Assembly: GCA_934338065.1 (NCBI GenBank)
Contig: CAKRGX010000002.1
Location: 1 to 64,000, forward strand
From: an uncultured Eubacterium sp.
Lineage (GTDB): Bacteria > Bacillota > Clostridia > Lachnospirales > Lachnospiraceae
DNA length: 64,000 bases
Direction: 5' to 3'
In this document: piece by piece, positions 32,924 through 41,446 of the stretch
Layout of the letters: the number at the start of each line of letters is the position of its first letter
Position numbering within the stretch: position 1 is the stretch's first letter
The notes under the pieces: model-generated
Database searches by the model: none
The model's input: the letters and a program-made list of their open reading frames with translations, nothing else
Told to the model about the DNA's origin: nothing
Position numbers and translations under genes: made by a program

Positions 32924-33964
32924 TTATGGCACCATTGGCACAAGACGAAGTCCCTCTTTCTCATCCAGACCAAACATGATATTCATATTCTGTACTGCCT
33001 GACCGGCAGCACCCTTTGTAATATTATCCATCGCTCCCATCATGATCACACGACCGGTTCTTTCATCTACCTTTACATTAATGTCTACAAAGTTACTTCC
33101 CTCTACCCATTTTGTCTCCGGACAGACTCCCTCATCAAGCACCCGGACAAAATATTCATCTTTGTATGTATTCTCATAAGCCTGACGGATCTGCTCTTTC
33201 GTCACGCCCTTTTTATATTTTGCATAAGCAGTAATCAGGATTCCCCGGTTCATCGGAATCAAATGTGGAGTAAAGTTAAGAATCACATCCTCCCCACTCG
33301 CATATGACAACTGCTCCTCGATTTCCGGCGTATGTCTGTGTGATGCCACACCGTATGCTTTAATATTCTCATTCACTTCACAATACAGATTCGGCACTTT
33401 TGCCCCCCGCCCAGCACCGGAAGTTCCTGATTTTGCATCTATGATCAATGTACTCATATCAATCAGACCTGCTTTTGCTAACGGATAGATTGATAATGTA
33501 GAACAAGTCGGATAACACCCCGGATTAGCAATCAGCCGTGCTTTCTTAACCTGCTCACGATTAATCTCACATAATCCATACACTGCCTCTTCTATATACT
33601 GGGGACTCTTATGCTCAATCCCATACCATTTTTCATATGTAGCTACATCTTTAATCCGGTAATCTGCGCTAAGATCGATCACCTTGGCATGAGCAAGAAT
33701 CTCATCATCCAATATACCTGCCAGATATCCCTGCGGTGTGGCAGTAAAAATAACATCTGCCTGCTTTGCCAATTCATGCAGATCATCTGCTTTGCATATA
33801 TCTTCTACAATCTGAAACACATTTCTAAATACAGAACTAAATTTCTGATCAACATAGCTTCTGGAACCAAACCATACAATTTCTACTTCTTTATGTTGTA
33901 ATAATAACCGGACCAGTTCCTGTCCGGCATAGCCCGTTGCACCTATAATACCAGCCTTTATCAT
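32924..33964 (-). CDS. argC: N-acetyl-gamma-glutamyl-phosphate reductase
   Basis: A 346-residue NADPH-dependent reductase for the third step of arginine synthesis. It has the dinucleotide-binding start GIIGATGYAGQELVRLL, the catalytic Cys in NPGCYPTCS, and SGTSGAGRGAKVP. It is the first gene of argCJBD. Its promoter is at 34048-34076 and a cluster of ARG-box-like half-sites lies between promoter and start codon. Confidence 0.96.
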   Translation of the reverse strand: MIKAGIIGATGYAGQELVRLLLQHKEVEIVWFGSRSYVDQKFSSVFRNVFQIVEDICKADDLHELAKQADVIFTATPQGYLAGILDDEILAHAKVIDLSADYRIKDVATYEKWYGIEHKSPQYIEEAVYGLCEINREQVKKARLIANPGCYPTCSTLSIYPLAKAGLIDMSTLIIDAKSGTSGAGRGAKVPNLYCEVNENIKAYGVASHRHTPEIEEQLSYASGEDVILNFTPHLIPMNRGILITAYAKYKKGVTKEQIRQAYENTYKDEYFVRVLDEGVCPETKWVEGSNFVDINVKVDERTGRVIMMGAMDNITKGAAGQAVQNMNIMFGLDEKEGLRLVPMVP

Positions 33965-33993
33965 CTATTTCCTTCCTTTCTGACTATGTACTT

Positions 33994-34035
33994 CTTAAAT
34001 ATTCACTCAGATTGAATATTTATGCACAATATTCA
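33994..34035. promoter_or_regulatory. ARG-box-like operator cluster before argC
   Basis: TGAATATTTATGCA (34013-34026) differs by one base from the ArgR consensus TGAAT-N4-ATTCA. Flanking ATTCA half-sites lie at 34001-34005 and 34031-34035. The cluster sits just past the argC transcription start, a fitting place for ArgR/AhrC repression. No argR gene is in the window. Confidence 0.6.
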
Positions 34036-34047
34036 TAAACTTCATTT

Positions 34048-34076
34048 ATTATACATCCAATCCCCAAATTATGCAA
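34048..34076 (-). promoter_or_regulatory. argCJBD promoter
   Basis: TTGCAT (34076-34071), a 17-bp spacer and TATAAT (34053-34048) on the minus strand. Confidence 0.7.
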
Positions 34077-34127
34077 TAGTAATTAACAAATTAACTCAAT
34101 TTCAAACAAAAATCTTCCATTTCCCTC

Positions 34128-34156
34128 TTGCATAATATTCATAGGTGGTGTATATT
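34128..34156 (+). promoter_or_regulatory. argG promoter with overlapping ARG-box-like site
   Basis: TTGCAT (34128-34133), a 17-bp spacer and TATATT (34151-34156). TGCATAATATTCA (34129-34141), a near-palindrome one base shorter than the ARG consensus, covers the -35 region. Confidence 0.6.
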
Positions 34157-34225
34157 TAATACCAGCAAGACAGTGTAACAAAAAAAGTTATGCTTCTGTC
34201 TAATAAAAATATGGAGGTTGTTATA

Positions 34226-35446
34226 ATGAAAGAAAAAGTTATCTTAGCTTATTCTGGCGGTCTGGACACAACAGCAATTATTCCATGGCTGAAGGAAAAT
34301 TTCGATTATGAAGTTATCTGTGTCTGCATTGACTGTGGACAGGGAGAAGAATTGGATGGTTTGGAAGAAAGAGCAAAATTCTGTGGTGCATCTAAATTAT
34401 ATATTGAAGATGTTATTGATGAATTTTGTGATGAATACATCGTTCCATGTGTTCAGGCACATGCTGTTTATGAAAATAAATATCTGCTTGGTACATCAAT
34501 GGCCCGCCCTGTTATCGCAAAACGTCTTGTAGAAATTGCCCGCAAAGAAGGCGCCACAGCTATCTGCCACGGTGCCACCGGAAAAGGAAATGACCAAATT
34601 CGTTTTGAATTAGGTATCAAGGCTCTTGCTCCTGATCTTAAGATCATTGCTGCATGGAGAAATGATAAATGGACAATGGATTCCCGTGAATCCGAAATTG
34701 AATACTGTAAAGCTCATGGCATAGATCTTCCGTTTTCTGCTGACAGCAGCTACAGCCGTGACCGTAACTTGTGGCACATTAGCCATGAAGGATTAGAGCT
34801 GGAAGATCCTAACAATGAACCAAATTATGATCATCTTCTGGTTCTTGGTACTACACCGGAAAAAGCTCCTGATGAAGGTGAATATGTCACAATGACGTTT
34901 GAAGCTGGTGTTCCAAAAAGCGTTAATGGTAAAGAAATGAAAGTTTCCGATATCATCCGTACACTAAATGAACTTGGCGGAAAACATGGTATCGGCATTG
35001 TAGATATTGTTGAGAACCGGGTTGTCGGCATGAAATCCCGCGGTGTATATGAGACACCTGGCGGAACAATTTTATATGAAGCTCACCAGCAGTTGGAAGA
35101 ACTGATTCTTGACCGCGATACTTATGCTGTCAAAGAGGATATGGGCAACAAATTGGCACAGATCTGCTATGAAGGAAAATGGTTCTCTCCTCTTCGTGAA
35201 GCAGTACAGGCATTTATTGAATCTACACAGAAATATGTAACAGGCGAAGTTAAGTTTAAACTTTATAAAGGCAACATCATCAAAGCCGGCACAACTTCTC
35301 CATACAGCCTGTATAATGAAAGCATTGCTTCCTTTACTACCGGCGATCTTTATGACCACCATGACGCTGAAGGATTTATCAACTTGTTTGGTCTTTCCAC
35401 TAAAGTGCGTGCTATGAAAATGGCTGAAGTTAATCATCAGAAATAA
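34226..35446 (+). CDS. argG: argininosuccinate synthase
   Basis: A 406-residue enzyme joining citrulline and aspartate with ATP. The PP-loop is AYSGGLDTTAIIPWL, followed by HGATGKGNDQIRFE, SRESEIEYCKAHGI and YSRDRNLWHISHEG. The frame extends 12 codons upstream; ATG 34226 has GGAGG at good spacing. It diverges from argCJBD with shared ARG-box-like control. argH and argF are not next to it. Confidence 0.97.
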   Translation: MKEKVILAYSGGLDTTAIIPWLKENFDYEVICVCIDCGQGEELDGLEERAKFCGASKLYIEDVIDEFCDEYIVPCVQAHAVYENKYLLGTSMARPVIAKRLVEIARKEGATAICHGATGKGNDQIRFELGIKALAPDLKIIAAWRNDKWTMDSRESEIEYCKAHGIDLPFSADSSYSRDRNLWHISHEGLELEDPNNEPNYDHLLVLGTTPEKAPDEGEYVTMTFEAGVPKSVNGKEMKVSDIIRTLNELGGKHGIGIVDIVENRVVGMKSRGVYETPGGTILYEAHQQLEELILDRDTYAVKEDMGNKLAQICYEGKWFSPLREAVQAFIESTQKYVTGEVKFKLYKGNIIKAGTTSPYSLYNESIASFTTGDLYDHHDAEGFINLFGLSTKVRAMKMAEVNHQK

Positions 35447-35476
35447 TTAAAATTATATTATAGCACAATAAATCAA

Positions 35477-35501
35477 AGGGGCTGTCTTACGACAGCCCCT
35501 T
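35477..35501. terminator. bidirectional hairpin between argG and the GGGtGRT gene
   Basis: An 11-bp perfect stem AAGGGGCTGTC / GACAGCCCCTT with loop TTAC, between two convergent genes. The T-rich side is better on the minus strand (CTTTGATTTATT). Confidence 0.65.
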
Positions 35502-35532
35502 AATGTAGCTATAGATATATTATTCAAATAAA

Positions 35533-36543
35533 TTAGAATTTACCTGCTTCAGCAGCTTCCTGGATGGAAACAGCTACAGCTACTGTCATACCAACCATAG
35601 GGTTATTACCTGCACCGATAAGTCCCATCATCTCTACATGAGCCGGTACAGAAGAAGAACCTGCGAACTGTGCATCACTATGCATACGTCCCAATGTATC
35701 AGTCATACCATAGGAAGCAGGACCTGCAGCCATATTGTCCGGATGAAGAGTACGTCCTGTACCACCGCCAGATGCTACAGAGAAGTACTTCTTACCCTGC
35801 TCAATACACTCTTTCTTATAAGTACCTGCAACCGGATGCTGGAAACGTGTAGGGTTTGTAGAGTTACCTGTGATGGATACGTCTACACCCTCTTTATGCA
35901 TAATTGCAACACCTTCCTGAACATCGTTTGCACCATAGCAGTTTACTTTTGCACGAAGTCCCTCGGAATATGATTTGCGGAATACTTCTTTTACTTCGTT
36001 TTTGTACGGATCATACTCAGTCTCTACAAAAGTAAATCCATTAATACGTGAAATAATCTGTGCTGCATCTTTTCCAAGACCGTTCAGGATTACACGAAGA
36101 GGCTTTTTACGAACTTTGTTTGCCTTCTCTGCAATACCGATAGCGCCCTCAGCAGCAGCAAATGACTCATGTCCAGCCAAAAAGCAGAAACACTCAGTTT
36201 CTTCTTCCAAAAGCATCTTGCCAAGATTACCATGTCCAAGTCCTACTTTACGGGTATCAGCAACAGATCCCGGAATACAGAATGCCTGAAGTCCCTCACC
36301 AATTGCAGCGGCTGCATCTGCAGCTCTCTTGCATCCTTTTTTAATTGCAATAGCAGCACCTACGGTGTAGGCCCAGCAAGCGTTTTCAAAACAGATAGGC
36401 TGAATCGCTTTGATCTGATCATATACATTAAGACCAGCATCTTTTGTTATCTTCTCTGCTTCTTCAATAGAGGAGATACCATACTCAGCTAATACGCCAT
36501 TGATTTTATCAATTCTTCTTTCATATGATTCAAATAATGCCAT
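35533..36543 (-). CDS. GGGtGRT protein (uncharacterised, scaffold-associated)
   Basis: A 336-residue protein of the family named after its motif, seen here as VASGGGTGRTLHPDN. There is no signal peptide, and the sequence is globular and well conserved in style. Cysteines occur in PICFENACW, LQAFCIP, ECFCFLAGHES and NCYGAND, which could bind metal or cluster. The C-terminus VGMTVAVAVSIQEAAEAGKF is Ala/Val-rich. It is the second gene of a two-gene operon, 19 bp after a NifU/IscU-like scaffold, a pairing I know as recurrent in anaerobic Firmicutes. The biochemical function is unknown to me; a link to Fe-S metabolism is inference from the neighbour. AGAGGAGG precedes the ATG. Confidence 0.88.
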   Translation of the reverse strand: MALFESYERRIDKINGVLAEYGISSIEEAEKITKDAGLNVYDQIKAIQPICFENACWAYTVGAAIAIKKGCKRAADAAAAIGEGLQAFCIPGSVADTRKVGLGHGNLGKMLLEEETECFCFLAGHESFAAAEGAIGIAEKANKVRKKPLRVILNGLGKDAAQIISRINGFTFVETEYDPYKNEVKEVFRKSYSEGLRAKVNCYGANDVQEGVAIMHKEGVDVSITGNSTNPTRFQHPVAGTYKKECIEQGKKYFSVASGGGTGRTLHPDNMAAGPASYGMTDTLGRMHSDAQFAGSSSVPAHVEMMGLIGAGNNPMVGMTVAVAVSIQEAAEAGKF

Positions 36544-36562
36544 GATTTGTTTCCTCCTCTAT

Positions 36563-37267
36563 TTATTTAAGTACTTCATCAGTTCTTGGGTCAATAATCT
36601 TAACTGCATCATCAACACGGCCATACTGTCCACATGCTTTCTCATAAGCTGTGTTTGGATCATCACCTTTTTTGATGAAATCAGTCATCTTGCCAAGACT
36701 AACAAACTTGTAACCAATAATCATATCCTCTTCATCAAGAGCGATACCTGTAACATATCCTTCTGCCATCTCAAGGTAACGAGGTCCCTTTTTCAAAGTA
36801 CCATACATAGTACCAACCTGAGAACGAAGTCCTTTACCAAGATCTTCCAATCCTGCACCAATTGGCAATCCTTCTTCTGAAAATGCACTCTGTGTTCTAC
36901 CATAAACAATCTGTAAGAACAACTCTCTCATAGCTGTATTGATAGCATCACAAACCAAATCTGTATTCAATGCTTCCATAACTGTTCTTCCAGGAAGAAT
37001 CTCAGATGCCATAGCGGCAGAATGTGTCATACCGGAACAACCAATCGTCTCAACCAATGCCTCCTGAATGATACCTTCTTTTACATTCAGAGTAAGCTTA
37101 CAAGCACCCTGCTGTGGTGCACACCAGCCTACACCATGTGTTAAACCAGAGATATCTTTAACTTCTTTTGCCTTTACCCATTTTGCTTCTTCAGGAATCG
37201 GTGCACAACCGTGGTTTACACCCTGAGCAACTGGGCACATGTTTTCTACTTCTTGTGAATAAATCAT
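36563..37267 (-). CDS. iron-sulfur cluster scaffold-like protein (NifU/IscU N-terminal type)
   Basis: A 234-residue protein. The middle part carries an IscU/NifU-N-like layout with a Cys in GWCAPQQGACKLTLNVK, ETIGCSGMTHSAAMASEIL and a later DLVCDAIN. The last 65 residues (YVTGIALDEEDMIIGYKFV onward) form an extra C-terminal domain not found in plain IscU. The frame begins 23 codons upstream, but ATG 37267 follows AAAGGAGTTACGAC and the promoter ends at 37308. It should assemble or carry an Fe-S cluster. There is no iscS, sufS or suf gene nearby, so it may serve the GGGtGRT protein specifically. Confidence 0.85.
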   Translation of the reverse strand: MIYSQEVENMCPVAQGVNHGCAPIPEEAKWVKAKEVKDISGLTHGVGWCAPQQGACKLTLNVKEGIIQEALVETIGCSGMTHSAAMASEILPGRTVMEALNTDLVCDAINTAMRELFLQIVYGRTQSAFSEEGLPIGAGLEDLGKGLRSQVGTMYGTLKKGPRYLEMAEGYVTGIALDEEDMIIGYKFVSLGKMTDFIKKGDDPNTAYEKACGQYGRVDDAVKIIDPRTDEVLK

Positions 37268-37307
37268 GTCGTAACTCCTTTCAGAAATTTGTTCATATCC
37301 TTTCAAA

Positions 37308-37336
37308 ATAATACAATATTTTCGTAAAAATGTCAA
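37308..37336 (-). promoter_or_regulatory. promoter of the scaffold / GGGtGRT operon
   Basis: TTGACA (37336-37331), a 17-bp spacer and TATTAT (37313-37308) on the minus strand: a strong consensus promoter. Confidence 0.7.
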
Positions 37337-37366
37337 TTACCGACGCTTACAAAACGTGAATTTGCA

Positions 37367-38032
37367 TTACCTCTTTTGCGCAATCTCACCTTGTTTTTTA
37401 TAAATGCTCCCTTCCGGAACATACCCCCGGACACTTGAAAGCGGATAAATATTCGTATTTTTTCCTATAACAGTACCAGGGTTTAATATACTTCCACACC
37501 CCACTTCTACTTCATCGCCAAGGATAGCACCCATCTTTTTCAGGCCAGTTTCTATTTCTCGTGCACCATCTTTTACAACAACAAGCGTCTTGTCCGATTT
37601 CACGTTGGATGTGATCGAACCTGCTCCCATATGAGATTTATATCCCAGAATAGAATCTCCTACATAATTATAATGAGGTACCTGAACCCGGTCAAAAAGG
37701 AGTACATTTTTTAATTCTGTAGAATTTCCTACAACCGTATTCTTTCCTACAATCGCATTACCCCTGATAAATGCACAATGACGTATCTCTGCTCCCTCAT
37801 CAATAATAACAGGTCCCATAATACAGGCTGTTGGTGCCACCTTTGCACTCTTAGCAATCCAGATATTCTCTCCCTTATATTCATACTGTTGTTTTGGAAG
37901 CTTATTTCCTAGTTCAATGATAAACTCACTAATCTTTGGCAATACCTCAAACGGATACGTAACTCCTTCAAAAATATCTTTAGCAATCGTGTGTTCCAAT
38001 GTAAATAAATTACTGCAATATAAATTTTCCAT
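37367..38032 (-). CDS. left-handed beta-helix protein (GlmU C-terminal-like)
   Basis: A 221-residue hexapeptide-repeat protein. Residues about 55-215 show the repeated [LIV]-G-x4 pattern (GPVIIDEGAEIRHCAFIRG, NAIVGKNTVVGNSTELKN, GDEVEVGCGSILNPGTVIG). They resemble the acetyltransferase half of GlmU, including SILGYKSHMGAGSITSNVK. The N-terminal nucleotidyltransferase domain of GlmU is absent, replaced by a 50-residue helical segment. Products like this are often labelled UDP-N-acetylglucosamine pyrophosphorylase, which the missing domain makes doubtful. Start at 38032 rather than 38059 is chosen because AGGGTAG precedes it. It lies downstream of aroK. Confidence 0.8.
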   Translation of the reverse strand: MENLYCSNLFTLEHTIAKDIFEGVTYPFEVLPKISEFIIELGNKLPKQQYEYKGENIWIAKSAKVAPTACIMGPVIIDEGAEIRHCAFIRGNAIVGKNTVVGNSTELKNVLLFDRVQVPHYNYVGDSILGYKSHMGAGSITSNVKSDKTLVVVKDGAREIETGLKKMGAILGDEVEVGCGSILNPGTVIGKNTNIYPLSSVRGYVPEGSIYKKQGEIAQKR

Positions 38033-38104
38033 TTTTCTACCCTGTCCTCCATTCTGCAAATTGATATCAGGACCAAAATGTCTTCTGCCCCTGATGTCAT
38101 ACTT

Positions 38105-38611
38105 TTATTTTTTTCGTACAACAGATGCTATCTCATGAACAATCTCGCGAATCTGTTTTCCATGACAATATACTATCATATCAGCGTATTTCTCATATAA
38201 AGGTCTGCGCTCATTGAAAAGGTCCTGTAAGGTCTGCCCTGGTCTTATGACTACGCCTCTCTCATTCAAATCACCTAGACGATGAGATAATTCTTCATAA
38301 GAAAGTGATAAGTAAATAACCGTTCCAATTTTACAAAGATGTTCCATCGCCTCTCTGCCATATACGGCACTTCCCCCCGTAGCAATGACCGCATGATGAA
38401 ACGATAACGACGCATTGACCCTGTTCTCAATCTGATCAAACTCATCCAGACCTCTTTGCTCTATGATCTCATGCAAAAGCATCCCTTCCTGTTCCTGTAT
38501 CACAAGATCAGAATCAACAAATGAATATCCGAGGTTCTTTGCCAGTACAACACCAATCGTACTTTTGCCCACCCCTGGCATTCCGATCAGAATAACATTA
38601 TTTTTCATCAT
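38105..38611 (-). CDS. aroK: shikimate kinase
   Basis: A 168-residue P-loop kinase phosphorylating shikimate in aromatic amino acid synthesis. Walker A is GMPGVGKSTIG, the shikimate-binding Asp/Arg lie in FVDSDLVI and the ENR segment, GGSAVYG is the GGG-type substrate motif, and the lid contains RPGQTLQDLFNERRPLYEKYAD. It is 3 bp after the thioesterase gene. aroB lies four genes upstream on the same strand, though not adjacent. Confidence 0.93.
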   Translation of the reverse strand: MMKNNVILIGMPGVGKSTIGVVLAKNLGYSFVDSDLVIQEQEGMLLHEIIEQRGLDEFDQIENRVNASLSFHHAVIATGGSAVYGREAMEHLCKIGTVIYLSLSYEELSHRLGDLNERGVVIRPGQTLQDLFNERRPLYEKYADMIVYCHGKQIREIVHEIASVVRKK

Positions 38612-38614
38612 CCA

Positions 38615-38986
38615 TCAATCCTCCGTATGCATGCCGTGTGGTGCTTTTTTCCCTTGTTCATCTATGGTCACAAATACTGCACTGCCTCTGGCATAACTTT
38701 CCTTTGACAGCATATCATTCACCTCAACCAGAATTTCAATGCTCGTCGTACCAATATGACCAGTCTCATAAGAAAACTCTAAAATGGATCCAGCAGTTAC
38801 TGGTTTTGTAACACAGAATTCCTTCAGTGCCGCCAGCACAACATGATCATTTTTTCTTAATATTTGTGTAACACCGATCATCGCTGCCTCTGTAAACCAG
38901 TCAGCTAATCTGCCCGCATACACTGTTTCGTGGTGATTATAAGCATCCGGCCTTACAAACTGTCTTGTTGCTAATTGCATGTTCAA
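38615..38986 (-). CDS. hotdog-fold acyl-CoA thioesterase
   Basis: A 123-residue single hotdog domain of the YciA/BFIT type: RPDAYNHHETVYAGRLADWF, with an Asn/His-rich active-site loop in place of the usual N-x-x-G-x-x-F-GG, then ALKEFCVTKPVTAGSILEFS and YARGSAVFVTIDEQGK. It hydrolyses acyl-CoA; the substrate is unknown. Start: a TTG at 38986 stands six bases after GGAG, while ATG 38980 has a longer 12-base spacing. Either is possible. Confidence 0.87.
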   Translation of the reverse strand: MNMQLATRQFVRPDAYNHHETVYAGRLADWFTEAAMIGVTQILRKNDHVVLAALKEFCVTKPVTAGSILEFSYETGHIGTTSIEILVEVNDMLSKESYARGSAVFVTIDEQGKKAPHGMHTED

Positions 38987-39012
38987 ACCATTCTCCTTTT
39001 CCTCTTATATTT

Positions 39013-40863
39013 TTACCAGGAGCCACCTCCCCCGCCTCCGGATCCACCACCGGAGAAGCCTCCCCCTCCGGAAGAACTTGGCATAGATACCATAGAACTG
39101 GCTGCCTGAACCATCGTTGTATTCATAAACTGATGGAACATCACCATATCAAACATATCTGTATCGGTTCCCGAATACCAATATGGCGGCTCAATTGCAA
39201 TACTTTCAAATTTATCCATCCATTTATTAGAAAGATCTAACACATACGTATAGGGAAGAATTTCGTAAAAATACTGAGGATCATCCTGAACCAGTGCTTC
39301 AAGACGCTCCTTTTCTGCCACATCCAGAAAATTACGAAAACCACGTATTTTGCCAAGAATTTCTGTACCATAAGGTGTTCTCTTATATAAAAATGCGCAG
39401 AAAAACATAGTAACCGCACCGCACACATAGCAGACCAGCAGAGCCAATGTGTACCATTCACTCACATACCTCAAAGCATCTCTGATAAACAGCAGGTAAA
39501 CTGCAACATCTACGACTAGCAATCCCAGAGACACAGTCACCCTTGCACCTAAACGGATTCTTTGTGAAAAAAAACTTCGTACACAAAAACATGTAACAAG
39601 AGCTGCTCCAAGTCCTAATATGATTCCGGCAAACATTGAAAATTCATATTCTCCTGCCGGAATAAAAAGATCAAGGATAAAGGAAAGTATCGTAAATGTC
39701 CACAAAATCCATCCCTTGTTAATGGAACCGGCCTGATAGATCACTTCTTTATTCTTTTTATTATCTACCATTGATTTTGTCAGATTTACTGTTGTATAGA
39801 ACGAATTCTGCAGATCTGCTTTTCGCACCCTGTCTCCTTTTGTAAACAAGCCATTAAAAAATGTTCTCTCTGCCTCATTCAATCCATCATAATCTTTTAC
39901 TTTTTCAATAATGAAATCTTTCCTGCCTTCTTCATATATTTTTAAATATCCTTTTTGGGCAAGATAAACGAGAAGAGAAACAACGTCATCACTATCTGTA
40001 GAACCTTTATAAGCAAAGGCAAGTTCCAGGCTGTTTAATCCATCTGGCGGATAAAATTCTACCGTTTCTATCACAGGATCGTCTCTTCCAAAAATATACC
40101 ATAAAACAAAAGCAAGGATTGCTCCCAAAACGGCAACAATAATAGAACAATAAGCGAGGATTGGCGTTTCATCAACATGTTCAAAATACCCCTCCGGCAA
40201 AAGCAGCCGTACATTAACCCCCTCGCCCGGCTGTAATACAACCGCCGGATCTAGCTTGCCCTGTATGGTATTGCCTTCGATACGATAAGATAATCCTTTT
40301 AGACGGGATTCACCATAGGATCCGTAGCTCATTCCCAATTGATCTGAATCAAATGCATCCGGCATTTCAATAGAAAACGTAACATTTCGTATCGTTGTCT
40401 GCCATTTAGTACCGATTACATTGAAGTATAACTCATCGTTATCCTTTAATACATCATTTCCCATGATGTAATCGTATGAGATTGTATAATTTTTCTGGCC
40501 TATAACAGTTTCCTCTTCATCCCCTATTTTAAGACGACAAAAATCACCCGAGCCACTGCTTTCCCGTGAAGCAGAATAGTCATCCGAACAGGATATATGA
40601 TCAATCTTTGCCATAACGCTGCCGGTGCTTCCATCCTGTCTCTGAATCTTATTTAACAGTGGAATATCACGGTAGAGACCATGCCGATCTTCTGAAAAAT
40701 TCACCGCTATCTTCTCCGTAATACGATAGATGTTCTGCTTCGTAACCTTCATATCAACCTGATAGCCTGTAATAGTAAAATCATTCGACTTTGCCTGCGC
40801 AACGGATGTTCCAGACAGGCAGAAAAAAGAAAGGACAAAAACTATTTGTAATAATTTTTTCAC
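39013..40863 (-). CDS. DUF2207 membrane protein
   Basis: A 616-residue protein. A signal peptide (1-24) is followed by an extracytoplasmic beta-rich DUF2207 region (about 27-230, starting DFTITGYQVDMKVTKQNIYR). Membrane helices lie at about 238-262, 385-445 and 450-495. A cytosolic part between the first two helices has DGLNSLELAFAYKGSTDSDD. The C-terminus is a Gly/Ser-rich tail (GGGGFSGGGSGGGGGGSW). It pairs with LemA 1 bp upstream, the usual partner. The function is unknown, probably envelope related. The start is GTG after GGAG. Confidence 0.9.
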   Translation of the reverse strand: MKKLLQIVFVLSFFCLSGTSVAQAKSNDFTITGYQVDMKVTKQNIYRITEKIAVNFSEDRHGLYRDIPLLNKIQRQDGSTGSVMAKIDHISCSDDYSASRESSGSGDFCRLKIGDEEETVIGQKNYTISYDYIMGNDVLKDNDELYFNVIGTKWQTTIRNVTFSIEMPDAFDSDQLGMSYGSYGESRLKGLSYRIEGNTIQGKLDPAVVLQPGEGVNVRLLLPEGYFEHVDETPILAYCSIIVAVLGAILAFVLWYIFGRDDPVIETVEFYPPDGLNSLELAFAYKGSTDSDDVVSLLVYLAQKGYLKIYEEGRKDFIIEKVKDYDGLNEAERTFFNGLFTKGDRVRKADLQNSFYTTVNLTKSMVDNKKNKEVIYQAGSINKGWILWTFTILSFILDLFIPAGEYEFSMFAGIILGLGAALVTCFCVRSFFSQRIRLGARVTVSLGLLVVDVAVYLLFIRDALRYVSEWYTLALLVCYVCGAVTMFFCAFLYKRTPYGTEILGKIRGFRNFLDVAEKERLEALVQDDPQYFYEILPYTYVLDLSNKWMDKFESIAIEPPYWYSGTDTDMFDMVMFHQFMNTTMVQAASSMVSMPSSSGGGGFSGGGSGGGGGGSW

Positions 40864-40864
40864 G

Positions 40865-41416
40865 CTAAAACTCCACCTTTACATTCTTACGTTCTTCGAC
40901 ACTCTCTACTTCAAACATTTTCTTTGTCTCAAAATGAAATAACCCGGCTATCATGTTGCTTGGTATTGTCTGTACTGCCAGATTATAGCGCTTTACCGTG
41001 CCATTATAATATTTCCTTGCATTTGCAATATCATTTTCCACTGACTGAAGCTGGGAACTTAGTTCCATAAAATTTGCATTTGCTTTCAGATCCGGATAGG
41101 ACTCAGCAACCGCAAGAATCTTTGGGATCATCTTGGAAATTGCCGCTCCATTGGCAACTTTTTCATCATCTGACATAGCATCATAATTTTGATTACGAAG
41201 AGCGATTACCTGCTCTAATGTTTCTTTCTCATGCTTTGCATACCCTTTCACCGTCTCTACAAGATTCGGGATAAGGTCAAAACGTTTCTTCAGATACACA
41301 TCCATCGTTGCAAAGGCCTCTTCAACATTAATCCTTCCTTTTACCAGTTTGTTATATTGTGAAATAACAAACAAAATCAATACGATAACTACTGCTGCTA
41401 CTATAATCCCTGCCAC
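40865..41416 (-). CDS. LemA family protein
   Basis: A 183-residue protein with one N-terminal helix (about 3-20) and a long helical-bundle domain carrying the family core YNKLVKGRINVEEAFATMDV, KKRFDLIPNLVETVKGYA, NDIANARKYYNGTVKRYN and the end MFEVES. It is probably anchored with the bundle outside or at the membrane surface. It is followed at once by DUF2207 in a two-gene unit. The start is GTG 41416. Confidence 0.93.
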   Translation of the reverse strand: MAGIIVAAVVIVLILFVISQYNKLVKGRINVEEAFATMDVYLKKRFDLIPNLVETVKGYAKHEKETLEQVIALRNQNYDAMSDDEKVANGAAISKMIPKILAVAESYPDLKANANFMELSSQLQSVENDIANARKYYNGTVKRYNLAVQTIPSNMIAGLFHFETKKMFEVESVEERKNVKVEF

Positions 41417-41446
41417 TATTTTCTTACCTCTCTTTCCTGTTCAAAC

